Below, piece by piece: positions 10,777-22,782 of a stretch of 64,000 nucleotides of DNA; positions within the stretch are counted from its first letter, which is position 1, and each line of letters opens with the position of its first letter. The notes under the pieces are model-generated. The model saw nothing but the letters and a program-made list of their open reading frames with translations. It was not told the origin of the DNA and searched no databases. The DNA is from Tetraselmis striata (Eukaryota > Chlorophyta > Chlorodendrophyceae > Chlorodendrales > Chlorodendraceae), in contig VCJN01000544.1 of the NCBI GenBank assembly GCA_006384855.1, positions 124,001 through 188,000 on the forward strand, read 5' to 3'. A program made the translations under genes and the position numbers.

Positions 10777-13700
10777 CATCATGTCGCCATTTGGCGTGGC
10801 AGCCTGGCTAGTTGACCGTCCCAGAGTGTCTTCCAGCCAAAGAGGTGCCATGTTGCCGGACACGGCAGCACTGTTGGGTCGATGTAGTCGAGCACCACGC
10901 ACCACGATGTGTCAGACCCTAGAACCCGTGTCATGTACGGGCGCATCGAATCAGCCCATGGTGGCGTACAGCTCGCGACCTCGACGCGGTACTTCACCGC
11001 TGCAGTTCGTACTGGTGCCGCACGCACAGCCGGTAGTTGGTGGCCGTTGCCCGGAAACATGGATAGCGTAGCACTTACGGCCCCTCGGCGCAGGTAGACC
11101 CATGCCGGAAGGGAACGCGGAATACAGTTACGGGCCAGTGAGGCCTGCCGATCATACCTCGCCCGTCCCGCCGTCCCGGCCGGAACAAACCGGCGCGCAG
11201 CGCCACCATGAGCTCCTCCACTGCCATATCGGTGAGTGTTTGGTGCCACGCCTTGCCCTCCCATCGCGGGGCGACGACGGTCACCGCTGCGCCACTCTGA
11301 TGCAGCTTCTGCACGAGGTCGGGTAGCAGGGGCCAAGGTGCGTTGCACCAGTTGTTTTCGCGGCGCCGGTCCGCATCCGGCCGGTGCAACGAGTCCACCG
11401 CCTCGCACGTAGGGTCAAACCATGCCGCGTTGTAGCGGGGGAGCATGGTGTTGAGGGCGGACGCGAAGCGGTCGATGGAATGAGGGCCGAGCCGGCTCTC
11501 AAGTTCCGCGAACAAGAGGGGGTCGAGTTGCCAATCGTCGCTGTCGAGATGCCGGCTTAGACGGTCCGCCCATATATTCGCTGCCGAGCGAATGTACCGC
11601 GCGCGCAGGTGGATGCCGTGCGAGTCCAGCAAGCACCAGAGTCGTCGCAGCTCGGCCATCATCTCGAAAGAGCGTGAGGTTAGGCCCGACAGAGCGTGAC
11701 ATTCCGCCTGGTTGTCCTCGTGCAGGAGGACGTTGCGCCCGGCGAGGTGGGGGAGGAAGCTTTCCACGGCAAGTCGGACCGCTTTGAGCTCCTTCCAGGT
11801 GATGTGTTGGCGCTCGATCGTCCGCCGAGCTCCAGAATTCCCGCGCCTCCAGCATGCCGTTCAACATCCCACCCCACCCGTAGCATGAGCTGTCGGTGTG
11901 CAGATAAGCCGTCTCCATCGGGTGGTGGATGGGTTTGCCGTTGGACTGACTGGGCACGATGTCCACCACTGTAGGTCGCGGCGGAGCTGTGGCGTCATCC
12001 GGACGCGCCCGCCCCACTACCGGTCGCCGACCACGGAGTGGAGCTCCCGCAGGAAGAATCTTGAGGCCGGGATCGCCAAAAAGAGGTACTGCCCCTGCCC
12101 TGCCAGTGACTGCAGCTCGCGCACTGGGAGCCACCTGGCGTTCCGCGTGGCGCGGCCGATGAGCCGGGTGGCCTGCCGGGAGAGCCGGTTCAGCTTGTCT
12201 GCCGGTGCGTAGAACATGCCGGACGCTGAGTCGATCTCCACCCCCAGGTGCCTGCCGAACTGGCAGGGCTCCCAAAAGCCGTTTGTGGGGTTCCGCTGCA
12301 GCCCCAAGGCGTCGAGGAGGCTGGCGAGCCGTTGACGGAAGTGGAGCGCCTGCTCCATCGATGCGGAGAAGAGGAGGAAGTCGTCCACGTAAGGTAGGAT
12401 GCGCGCCCCCCTCCACGTGGTCCGCCGGAGGTAGCGCTTGCTCCGTGTGGGCTGCGTAGACGGTGAGGGGGGCTCGGGCTCGGGTTTCCGTAGGTGGGTG
12501 ATGAATACTTGGGTGAGCGTGACGAAGTAATAGGGCGAGAAGATCCAGCCCAATGGCAAACCCGCGAGCATGTAGAGCTGACCTCGGACGTTCACAATGA
12601 AGTAGTCTCGGTCCGCCTCCGCGATGCCTAGAGCATAGAAGCCGTCTTGGAGGTCGAAGGAGAACATGTAGTCTCCCTTTTTGGTTAGGTGGCGCACTCC
12701 CAATAGGGTCTCCATCTTGAGCCGCTTGCGCACACAGTAAGAGTTGAGCACGCGGAGGTCGATGATGCAGCGCCACTGGTTGACGCTGGGCTTGGGTACT
12801 AAAAATAGTCTTGACACCCACTTGCGGCAGGTACCAGGCTCCCACGCGCCGGACTCCACGAAGCGGGCAAGCTCGCCCTCGAGGAAGGTGAGCTGTGCTG
12901 GGGTAGCGTCATGCATGCTGATGCCGTTGTGGAAGTTGGGTGGGGGCCGGTTGTACTTGAAGGGGATCCGGACGCCCTCCTGGATCCACCGTAGGACTTG
13001 CTCGCTCGCCCGGATGTCTTGCCATTGCTGCCATTGCCGCCGCACGCGGTGTCGCATGTAGCTTGAACTTGGGTAGCATGACTCGGAACGGCGGGACACA
13101 CCGTCAGCTCCTCGGTCTGCGGGGTAGTAGTCTTCCTCGCAGGGTTGCCGGGCTGAGGCTTGCCCTTGATCTTGTCTTTGTCCTGGTTTTTGTCCGCCCT
13201 CTCCTTTGTGGCGCGGTCTACGTGTTTTGCGCGCTCTTGCTCCTTGATGCGGATGTTGCCGCTGCCGCCTCCGCTCCCTCCGCTACCGCTGCCCTTGAAC
13301 TGCGCGGCGGCTTGCGCCTTGGCCGCCTGGTGGAGGTTGACCTCGAGTCTTTTGTCGTCCAAGGCGTTGAGGAGGCCGTCGACACCATTGCAGGAGCGCT
13401 CGGCGGCGGTGGTGTCGAAGAAGCGGGAGTATACGAGGCGCTCGGCGACTCGCTCCTCGCCGGTAAGCGCCTTCTTGCACTTGAAACGCCGGAGGTAGGT
13501 GAGCCGGTCTTTAGCCTGCCCGCACGTGGCGATCGTGCGAATCGCGGAGTCGAGTAGGTCGTTGGCGTCCGCGGTGTCGCGAGCGGTGGCGTTTTTCGCG
13601 CGAAGCGGTGCCACAGCGTCCGTGAGCGCCGCGTGCGCGGCGCGTGGCGGTAAAGACTCCATATAGCACAACAGGTGGCGATACTCGTCGCGCGTCGCGT

Positions 13701-14214
13701 GCTTTTTCTCGTCGGTGAGGTAGTGGTCCCACTCGTCGTTGCGTGGGTTCCACAGCTTGGGGCTGGTGAGTCCTACAAGGGGCATAGACTCGGCGTATGC
13801 CCACGGCAGGTAGTCGATCCAGTCGCGCGGGTCGATGAACGCCGCGTGGCCTGGAGATTTGCAGGGAAACCGGGGGGAGGGTCGTCCTCCTCGTCGTCAC
13901 CCTCGAGGCCGTCGGCTGGCGTCGCGGGAATAGGTTTCTGCGGAGATGGTTGTTGAATGGAAGAGGTGCGGGAGTCTAGCTCGTCGAGTCGCGGCAGCAT
14001 CCGTTGCACCAGCGCAGTGAGGCCAGCGGTGTCAGTCGTCGAACTCGCGGCGTTGCCTCCACCGCACCCCTCCGAATCGTACATGTCGTCAGGCAACCGT
14101 GTGTTGTCCATAGTACGGCATGCTGTCGTTATTGCAGTCGCGGCGAGCGGCTGGCATCGAATGTCGTTTGTGAGATCGTGTGTCACCTTGCGAGACTCGG
14201 AGAGTCTCGATGCC

Positions 14215-14424
14215 GTAGCGCTAGCTGGAAGCTGGCGCAAAGGCAGAAGGTGCTGACACCGCCGCGTCGCGGGGCGTCATAATATTATCGGGGTAAGGGA
14301 TGGACGCGGGCACACGGCATGGGCAGTAGCGTACTAGCCGCGTATGGCGGAATTGTAACGTCGGGTAACACCCGTCGTACTTAGCCCCGTGCAATTCAAA
14401 CCTCTATAATTCTCAATATAACCA
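14215..14424 (-). repeat. A1 terminal repeat of DIRS copy 1
   Basis: It matches 10551-10745 in the same orientation. Both share GCTAGCTGGAAGCTGGCGCA, ACACCGCCGCGTCGCGGGGC, GTACTAGCCGCGTATG and CTCTATAATTCTCAATAT. They differ by several small indels and substitutions. Confidence 0.8.
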
Positions 14425-14776
14425 ACAAAAGCGGCCCGTTGAATACTGGTGTGCATTACAAAAGGCATGTAACAAACCCACCGCTAAAAGCAATATTAAA
14501 AGCTCCGCACTACAAGCCGCCTAAAAGCGGCCCTCATCCGGTCATTCCGCACGAGGCCGCGCCAGTCGGGCCGGTCGTCAGGTCTACGGAGCGGGCACGG
14601 CGCGAAACTACAAGCCCGCCGCGTGTACCGGAACCGGACGCCGGACGCCGTCGTTCGACCGTCGCCCGTCCGTCGACGGACGCCGGGCCCCGGGTCGGCG
14701 GACGCGGGGCTGTATATGTGAGTGACATGAGGCGGCTACACCATACCGGTACTAATATTAATCCTTACATACACCA

Positions 14777-14834
14777 TAATGGCCACATTGGTAATATAGA
14801 GGGTTGATTACACCGGGCTATTATGTCACCGGTA
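14777..14834 (+). repeat. DIRS-end-like fragment
   Basis: It resembles 20631-20690, the sequence just after B1 of the second DIRS element. Shared words include ATATAGAGG, CACCGGGCTATT and TGTCACCGGTAC. It abuts the start of the 184-bp minisatellite. It may be a relic end of another related copy. Confidence 0.5.
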
Positions 14835-15748
14835 CAGCAAGGAACAACGAGGGGCAGGCAACAGCACGCGGTCGGCAGCGAGCATAGGCACGCACCTTCA
14901 GCAGCAGGGCAGCGCCGCAGGCAGCGCGATGCCGGCGGGGAGAGCTGCGGTGGCAGGCGGGTCCGCACGGGCAGCCTGCGGCGAGGGCAGCCAGCCACAT
15001 CAGCGGAGTCAGCGTGGCCAGCAAGGAACAACGAGGCGCAGGCAGCAGCACGCAGACGGCAGCGAGCACAGGCACGCACCTTCATCAGCAGGGCAGCGCC
15101 ACGGGCAGCGCGATGCCGGCGGGGAGAGCTGCGGTGGCAGGCGGGTCCGCGCGGGCAGCCTGCGGCGAGGGCAGCCAGCCACAGCAGCGGAGTCAGCATG
15201 GCCAGCAGGGCGCAGCGCGGGCCAGGCAGCAGCACGCGGTCGGCAGCGAGCACAGGCACGCACCGTCGGCAGCAGGGCAGCACCGCAGGCAACGCGATGC
15301 CGGCGGGGAGAGCTGCGGTGGCAGGCGGGTCCGCACGGGCAGCCTGCGGCGAGGGCAGCCAGCCACATCAGCGGAGTCAGCATGGCCAGCAGGGAGCAGC
15401 GCGGGGCAGGCCGCAGCACGCAGACGGCAGCAAACACAGGCATGCACCTTCAGCAGCAGGGCAGCGCCACGGGCAGCACGATGCCGGTGGGGAGAGCTGC
15501 GGTGGCGGGCGGGTCCGCGCGGGCAGCTTGCGGCGAGGGCAGCCAGCCACAGCAGCGGAGTCAGCATGGCCAGCAGAGAGCAGCGCGGGCCAGGCAGCAG
15601 CACGCGGTCGGCAGCGAGCACATGCACGCACCTTCAGCAGCAGGGCAGCGCCGCGGGCAGCGCGATGCCGGCGGGGAGAGCTGCGGTGGCAGGCGGGTCC
15701 GCGCGGGCAGCCTGCGGCGAGGGCAGCCAGCCACAGCAGCGTCTCAAA
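14835..15748. repeat. 184-bp minisatellite, about five copies
   Basis: GGCAGCGAGCACAGGCACGC-like landmarks recur at 14874, 15058, 15242, 15426 and 15610, exactly 184 bases apart. The unit is GC-rich, and 184 is not a multiple of three, so the long open frames over it rotate among frames. I treat them as non-coding. Confidence 0.92.
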
Positions 15749-16059
15749 TAAAAGGGGGCGGCCGGCCGGCTGCGAAACGGCGCGAGCAGCCGGTCAAGGC
15801 GTAGGTGAGCCGGCACGCCGGGGCTGTACGGTGAAAACGTGCGGCCGGCAGGCAGACAGAAATGCAGCAGCAAGCGGGAAATATGTTGAGTAGGCTTACC
15901 TCGGCGCACGTTTACGGAGTGCTGCGATGGAGCGGCCGTGACGGTGGGATGCGCCAATGCGGCAGCGGGTTCGGTGGCCATGGTCGAAGGTACCGACGAC
16001 TACCGCCCGATCACCGCCCTCGCCCAGCCAACCGGTATCGTCGAATCTACTGTATTACT

Positions 16060-16205
16060 ATTAGATCTCAAAACATATGATCCCCGGGACATACTGTTCG
16101 CAAGATTACACGTTTTGAGATATAATTATTTATATCTCAAGACGCATAGGCGTCAGGTGGTCGCGCTCTATATCTCAAAAGGTATAAAATTATATCTCAA
16201 AAACA
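16060..16205. repeat. cluster of TATATCTCAA motifs
   Basis: Near-identical copies of TATATCTCAA occur near 16062 (as AGATCTCAAA), 16130, 16170 and 16191, plus one reverse copy (TTGAGATATA) at ~16113. The reverse copy and the next forward copy form a 10-bp inverted repeat with a 6-base loop. The cluster lies directly before the left end of the second DIRS element. Confidence 0.6.
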
Positions 16206-16212
16206 AACATTC

Positions 16213-16298
16213 CATGCGACAGCCCTGCTACATGACGCACCCGCACCACGAGGGGATTCCACCTTCTGCACTTGCGCCAGCTGACCAGCTAACGCAAC
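16213..16298 (+). repeat. A1 terminal repeat of DIRS copy 2
   Basis: This 86-bp sequence starts CATGCGACAGCCCTGCTACA and recurs at 20798-20883 in the same orientation with only a few differences. Confidence 0.85.
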
Positions 16299-19200
16299 GG
16301 CGTCACACCTCTCGTAGGTGTGCAAGGTGTGAATATCTCTACGAGTGGACGGTCTCGGCGACTAGTCTTCCACCACGACACTTGCGCACGCTACGATGGC
16401 AGGCGGCAAGAAGGCGGCAGACCCTACGAAGGCGATGCCAGCCGACAGTTTGGCAGAAACGCCCGCGGAGCCGACAAAGACGACACGGGACACGACAACG
16501 CTTGCGTGACTTCAAGTGTTGCCGTTGAAGATGGACACTTTATCGACCCGCTTGAACGAACATGACAACAACAAGCACAAGGAGCAGCGCGACATTCCCT
16601 CAGATGACGACGAAGTCGGCGAGGGTGGCAAGGAGCCGGAGCACGATGCCCGGACAGCCGCTACTACGGGGGGCGCGCGCGACGCCGCGGCCGTGTTCAT
16701 CGACCCTCGGGATTGGGAAGACCTCTTGCCCCGGGCGTACCAAGACTGCCCCCCTCCCCCCCCCCCCCCCCCCCCCGTCGGGCGCCACACGCCCGAGCCT
16801 CCGGCCGCCCCGTAACGACGAGGCCGACCGCTATCTCACTGAAGCCAACAAGACTGTGTCGCGCGACGAGTACCGCCACCTGCTGTGCTATGGCGTCTGC
16901 CGCGCCGCCGCTAACGCGGCGGCTAAGACAGCTCTGGCTACACTTCGCGCGCCCGATACCCCCACCCAAGACCGCGTCGACGCCCTCGACCTACTCGACG
17001 CCGCGCATCGCACGCTTGAAGCAGTGGGCGACGCGGATGAGGCCAGGCTCACCTACCTTCGACGTTTCAAGGCCAAGAAGGCCCTCACCCCCGAGGAGCA
17101 AGTCGCCGAGCGACTCATCTACTCCCGAGTCTTCGACACCGCCGAGCATGAGCGCTCCGCCAACGTCGTCGACGGTCTCATGGCAGCGCTCGAGGACAAG
17201 CGCCACGAGGTCGGCCTCGCGGCTGCGGCCAAGGCACAGGCATCAGCGACCTTCAAGAGGCAAGCACCGGAGCGCGACACCGACCGCGACAAGGCGCGAA
17301 GGAAAAGGACAAGGCGGCGCGCGAGAGGCGGGAGCAGCAACGCCGCGAGGCGGACGCCAAGAACCGGACAAGAACGGCGGCAGGACCGGCGACAAGACAC
17401 GCGACTGACGGTGTGGCGCGCCGCGCCGACAGATGTTGCCCCGACTCCCACTATATGCGTCACCGCGTAAGGCGGAGTTGGCGGCACTGGCGAGACATCG
17501 GCTCGAGCGCGCAAGTGACGAGCTGGATACGGGATGGCGTACGCGTGCCTTTCCGCTACAACCGGCCACCCCCAAGCAAGGTTCAACCAAGGCGTCTCGT
17601 TCAACGACGCAACCCCTGCCCAACTCAAGTTCCTCACCGCCGAACTAAGACGCTTTACGGCGGCCGGCGCGTGGGAGAAGTCGTCGTGCGCATGGTGGGT
17701 GTCCCGGGCGTTCTTCGATCCGAAGCCCGGCGACAACCAGTGGTGTTTCATCATCGACCTCCGTGTGCTCAACACCTTCTGCGCGCGCAAACGACTACGG
17801 ATGGAGACACTCATGGGCGTCCGACGCCTGACCGCGAAAGGGGATTACATGTTTTCGTTCGACCTGCAAGACGGCTTCTATGCCATGGGCATCGCTTCTC
17901 CGACCGCGATTACTTCACGGTCAACATCCGCGGGACCCTCTACCGGCTGTGCGGCCTTCCCATGGGCCGGTTACTCAGCCCTTACTACTTCACGACGTTC
18001 ACGATGACGTTCGTCAAGCACCTACGCTCTCCGACTACCCCCGCTGCGCCTGGCAATGTCCCGCGGTCGCGCCGCTGGCTGCGCCGCAAGCGGTGGAGGG
18101 GAGCGCGTATCTTACCATACGTCGACGATTTCTTGCTGTTCGCCACCTCGGAGCCAGAGGCATGCTGCGCAACCCCGCCAAAGGGCTGTAGGAGCCTGTC
18201 CAGTACGGCCAGCAACTGGGGGTGGACATCGACACAGCCACGGGATATTTTTATGCCCCGCTGGACAAACTGCAGCGGCTCGCGCGCCAAGCCAAGCAAT
18301 TGCTGCAGCGTGCGGCCCGCGACTCACGCCCGTTGGCTACCCGTGCGGGAGCTGCAGTCGCTCGCTGGGCGGGCTCAATACCTTTTCTTGGCAATCCCGG
18401 CCGCGCGCTTCTACCTGCGGGAGCTCCATGACGTGATGGGCTCCAAGTGAGGCGGCCGAGTGCGCATGACACACCAGCTGTGGCGCGACTTGCAGTGGTG
18501 GACCGCCGTGCCGACTCAGGCCAACGGCCGCCCTATCCACCGCCGTGCGGAGACGGCCCTACATGCACTGCGACAGCTCCGGCTACGGTTGGGGTGCGGT
18601 GCTGAATGGCAGGCTGGAGGCGCGGGGGTTCTGGGGGGCAGCCGACGAGCGCCATCACATCACCTGGAAAGAACTGAAGGCCGTCCGGCTGGCAGTGGAG
18701 TCTTTCCTGCCGCACCTCGCCGGTCGCCGCGTGTTGCTGCACGAGGACAACCATGCGGTGTGCAGCGTCCTTGCTGGCCTCACCTCCCGCTCTCCGGCAA
18801 TGATGGCGGAACTACGCAAGCTATGGTACCTGTTGGACAGCAACTGCGTACACATCAGAGCCCGCTACATCCGGTCCGCCGCGAACGTCTGGGCGGATCG
18901 ACTGAGCCGCCACCTCGACAGCGACGACTGGCAACTGGACCCCGTCATGTTCGCAGAGCTGGAGGCAATGTGGGGTGCGCACTCCGTCGATCGGTTCGCA
19001 TCAGCCATGAGCGCGATGTTACCACGCTACAACGCTGCGTGGTTGGACCCCGGCTGCGAGGCGTTGGACTCCCTGCACCTGTCCGATGCGGAGTGGCGTC
19101 GCGAGAACAACTACTGCAACCCCCCTTGGCCGCTTTTGCCGGACCTGGTCCAAAAGTTGCGCGAGCGCGGCGCGGCCGCTACCGTCGTGGCCCCTCGCTG

Positions 19201-20608
19201 GGAGGGCAAGTTGTGGCACCATGCACTTACCGAGATGGCGGTGGCGGAGCGCGTGGTACTGCCTCGCCGCGATCTTTGTCGGCCGGGGCGGAGGGCAGGG
19301 CGCGATATGTCCGGAGCGCCGGCAGTGAGTGTCTTCCGTGTGCCATACCGTCATGGCTGCACCTGCGCCGCGGAACAGTGAGCGCAACCTTGTCGCTGTT
19401 CCCGGTACGAGGTGCTACGCCTTGTCGTCAGGCCCGCGCGCGCGCCACAATACACGTGCCGCATGCAAAATATCTGTTGGACATCTAGATCAGCGGCACG
19501 AACCCGTGGGCAGCTTCTATGCGTCCGTACATGCGTTCAGTGCTAGGTAACGACCAACTTGGGGAAACGGCGCTTCATTTGTACGCGTCGGCGTGAACAA
19601 AGACTACCGCCAGTGCGTACGGCAGTGCCATCCGCCCATTCCTACAGTTCTACGCTGAGCAGGGTGTGCCGCCCCTGGGTGGCACGGCGGCAACCGTCGC
19701 GCGCTACATCGCGTGGTAGGGTTGCGGGGGACGGTCAAGGCAGCTAGTCTGCAGCCTTACCTTTCCGCGATCAACGGTTTCTACCGCGACCACGGCGCGG
19801 AGCCGGTGGCGCAAGGCGACCTCATCAGCAAGGTGAGAAAGGGCCTCGCGGCATCGCAAGTTGAGCCAGACCCGCCAGGGGTCCGCACCGACGTGCCCGC
19901 CCGGTTCATCACACGGACGTTGCGGCTGGCGGAGACCCTGCGTGAGGAGTTGGGACCCACATGGACCCGCGACCAGCTTCCTCGTATCCTCTTGTTCCAC
20001 GCCGCGATGGCGGTCGTTGCCATGTATGTGTTCTACGCGCGTGGCAAGGCTGGCGAAAGCCTGCCAAACGGGCGATTTGACGGTCACTGCAGATGGTACA
20101 ATCCTATTGTACCATCGGACCGAAAAGGCAGACGCGGGCAGCACCGTGACCGTAAGTTACAGTGCCAGATTCCGGCGCGCGCGCAGCCCCGGATTGCGGC
20201 TCTGCTGCTCTATTCTGATGCCGCACGCGCAGTTTACTGCGGTCAGCGCGGACTGCTAGCAGCCCGGTGGGCAGTGACCCACGACGAGCCGGCGGCATCG
20301 TGGACATCGGCCACCGTTACAGACTGGTTGAAGCTAGTGGCACATATGTTGGAGGAGCACCCGCCTCCCGGGTTTGTGTGGACGTCACACTCTCTCCGCA
20401 AGGGCGCGGCCATTGCGGCGTATGCCATCGGCGTGGTGCTGCAGAAGATCAAGCACTTTGGCGGTTGGGCGCAGTTGTCAAGCGTCGTTCTCGACTACAT
20501 CAATTCCACGGCGCTGCCGTGTGCGGCATCGTGGCAGCTCTTCGGCTGGCTTACCCCTTGGGGTGGGCCGCCAGCGACAGGCTGCCCGCCCATGCATGGG
20601 CGACATGA

Positions 20609-20999
20609 TGGCAAATGCGGCCCCACAATGGTTGAATGGTCATATTGGTGATATAGAGGTTTGATTTCACCGGGCTATTCTGTCACCGGTACTGGTAACG
20701 TTAAGATCCTAGTTTGAATGCTAGCTACCAGTACATGTACTCGCAGTACGCGTACCGCTTGGACTTCCCGATGTCTAGCGGCGCTAGCTAGCGACAGCAT
20801 GCGACAGCCCTGCTACATGACGCACCCGCACCACGAGGGGAGTCCACCTTCTGCCTTTGCGCCAGCTGACCAGCTAGCGCAACCCACCCACCCCGCTATG
20901 CTACCCTTTTCAATGCGGACAGTACGCCCCGTGGGCCTATTCACACCCAAAAAAGTAAGAGATTCACGTCTTTGGCAAATGCGGCCCCACAATGGTTAA
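20609..20999 (+). repeat. B1-A2-B2 terminal block of DIRS copy 2
   Basis: B1 (20609-20635) and B2 (20973-20999) share 27 bases around GGCAAATGCGGCCCCACAAT with one mismatch. A2 (20798-20883) lies between them and matches A1. This is the split direct repeat signature of Pat-like elements. Confidence 0.8.
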
Positions 21000-22201
21000 A
21001 TCAGCAGTAAAACGCGCTGCGGTACCGCGTTTTTTTGGCGTATCAGACGAATCTCAAGCGTGCCTGGGCTAGAATACACGCACGTCCATTCAGAAGCAAG
21101 CCGTACTCGTGTCTGTACCGTGAAATCAAACGACCGAATACCGAACGTATGACGGTTCATATACGAAGACGCAGCACGCGTGGAGGAGGAGGAGGACGCC
21201 TCAAAATTCGTTATGGAAACGCGATGCTACCGGTATTGATTCGCTCACTCTGCGGGAAATTCGGAACTGCCTCCGTTTTCTCCGCTCAACCTAGTAGGAG
21301 GTAGGGCAATATGTTCTATATTTGTAACACATGTTGTATATATACATATAGAAAGTATGGACCCAGTACTATGGGCAAAACTGGCATGATGACCACCAGG
21401 GCGTCAGGGGAGGTCCAATGGGCCCTAAATAGGATACTTAAGTTGGTCCGGGACCGCTCGGGTCGGCTGATCGGGCAGTGCAAAGCGGCCACCACTCCAA
21501 ACCCACCATTTCACGATGAGACAACCTATTCAGATCAAGAGCCGTGTAGCCGCTCGTCTTGGGCCGTATCAAGCCCCTGCCGTCCCCGGCAGATTACGCT
21601 AACATAGGGCTATGAAGTTTGGAGAAGTCGTGGAGTCTGTCGTGAACGACACATGCCGCATCAGGTGGGGGACCATGGCCCCGAGTCCCCTGAGACCACG
21701 TGCTAAAGCTGCAATCCACCGCCGCCGGCACCCTGCCTTAGGTATGACTCCCATACCACCCAGCACTCGTCTAATACCTTGCCTGGATGATATGTCGTCC
21801 GCATGTGATGATTATGTCGATGCGTGTGGGCGGCACGCCCGTGCGATCGCATCTGGCTGTTGATTCGGAATTCCTTTTTTTTGAAATAACACAACTACGG
21901 CCGACTGACCTGCGCCCAGCGGGCGCAGGTCAGTTAGCCATGCCGAGCAGCCCCGTCTCGAACTCGAGGCAAGCTACGCGATGCCCATGGCCTCAAGTTT
22001 CAGGACATCTCCGGAAGTGCCATGGTCGCGGCGCCGGCTGTCCCTGGTGTCCCTGTGCCGAACAACGTTGGTCCGATCGCCGTCCCTCTGTCGCGTTTCG
22101 CCGCCCCCCCCCCCAAAAAAGCGGCTACTGTTCCGTCCGACTGCAACAACTTGGCAAACGCCCCGGCAACGATAACGCCACCAAGCAAGCCCGCTGCACT
22201 G
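21000..22201. other. stretch between DIRS and LTR elements
   Basis: I see no recognised gene. Notable items are a perfect hairpin (21904-21934) and a coding-like Pro/Ala-rich stretch (~22020-22200) into which the LTR element appears to have inserted. Confidence 0.5.
21904..21934. other. perfect 14-bp inverted repeat, 3-base loop
   Basis: The left arm ACTGACCTGCGCCC and its exact reverse complement are separated by AGC. The stem is GC-rich and would form a very stable hairpin. There is no T run after it, and it does not lie at a recognised gene end. Confidence 0.85.
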
Positions 22202-22206
22202 TGTGC

Positions 22207-22730
22207 TGCGACAGACTTGGGTGCCTCACGCAGGTCAAGCAGACAAGGCTGTCGTAAACACACAGAAGGCAGCAGAGAGAGAAAGAAACAATGGTTACAA
22301 CGTTGTCACCACCCGCCGCTATTTATGCGTATGGCTAGCTCACAGCTAGCCACCACCAAGCGGCACGCGCACTGCTAAGCGCGTCACCGTGGAGAGTCGT
22401 GCCTTGAAGTGTCGAACAGGAGGTCGTCGCTTAGAGACCTCCGCACATGTAGTTGACACATCAGTTTATACACAAGTATACAACTGATGTTACAGAGGCA
22501 GGTGCATTATACATATATGCCCGCTACGGGTACGCACATGCGTATTATCCCGTAACTACTACTGAACATTGTACCGGTACCAGTAGGACTCATCTCATGA
22601 TTCATCATCCACCAGTACTCGTATTGTGGCGCGTGACACACGCGCGCACACATACGATACAGCAGGTACTCGTACATGAATGATGCTACGATCATACAGT
22701 ACCCGTACAGAGTATGCCATTATTGTCACA
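22207..22730 (-). repeat. 3' LTR
   Basis: 524 bp with terminal TG...CA on the element strand. It is identical in length to the other LTR, and I count four mismatches between the pair. Confidence 0.95.
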
Positions 22731-22782
22731 CTACATCTCTCCCCCCTTGACCAACAGTGTGAAATAGCATTCCACAGGCAGT

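Larger units (their letters stand above)
10440..14424 (-). mobile_element. Pat/Kangaroo-like DIRS retroelement, copy 1
   Basis: A tyrosine-recombinase type retroelement fossil on the minus strand. Parts in element order: left repeat A1 (14215-14424), gag-like region (~13100-14111), reverse transcriptase (~12150-12850, with a YVDD box near 12380), RNase H (~11560-11900), a methyltransferase-like PPW domain typical of DIRS elements (~11075-11560), a short recombinase-like stretch (~10779-10960), and the B1-A2-B2 terminal block. The element is broken, with several breaks. The two A copies are clearly diverged, so it is older than the gypsy element in this window. The split direct repeat layout fits the Pat/Kangaroo/TOC3 branch rather than DIRS1, which has inverted ends. 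Confidence 0.75.
16213..20999 (+). mobile_element. Pat/Kangaroo-like DIRS retroelement, copy 2
   Basis: Second tyrosine-recombinase retroelement fossil, on the plus strand. Parts: A1 (16213-16298), gag-like region (~16531-17400), reverse transcriptase (~17450-18450, YVDD box near 18118), RNase H (~18560-18900), methyltransferase-like NPPW domain (~18940-19380), tyrosine recombinase (~19700-20600, with an HSLRKG box near 20388), then B1-A2-B2. It is related to copy 1 over gag, RT and the methyltransferase-like part, but its terminal repeats differ. It is broken, with roughly half a dozen breaks. The A repeats differ at only a few positions, so it is probably younger than copy 1. Confidence 0.78.

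Noticed and set aside
14823-15893. Open frames of up to 356 residues over the 184-bp array
   Set aside because: The unit is not a multiple of three, and three frames on one strand stay open equally well. There is no domain.
22453-22695. Short open frames inside the LTRs (also at 29493-29735)
   Set aside because: They are present identically in both LTRs and lack any domain. They are chance frames in non-coding terminal repeats.
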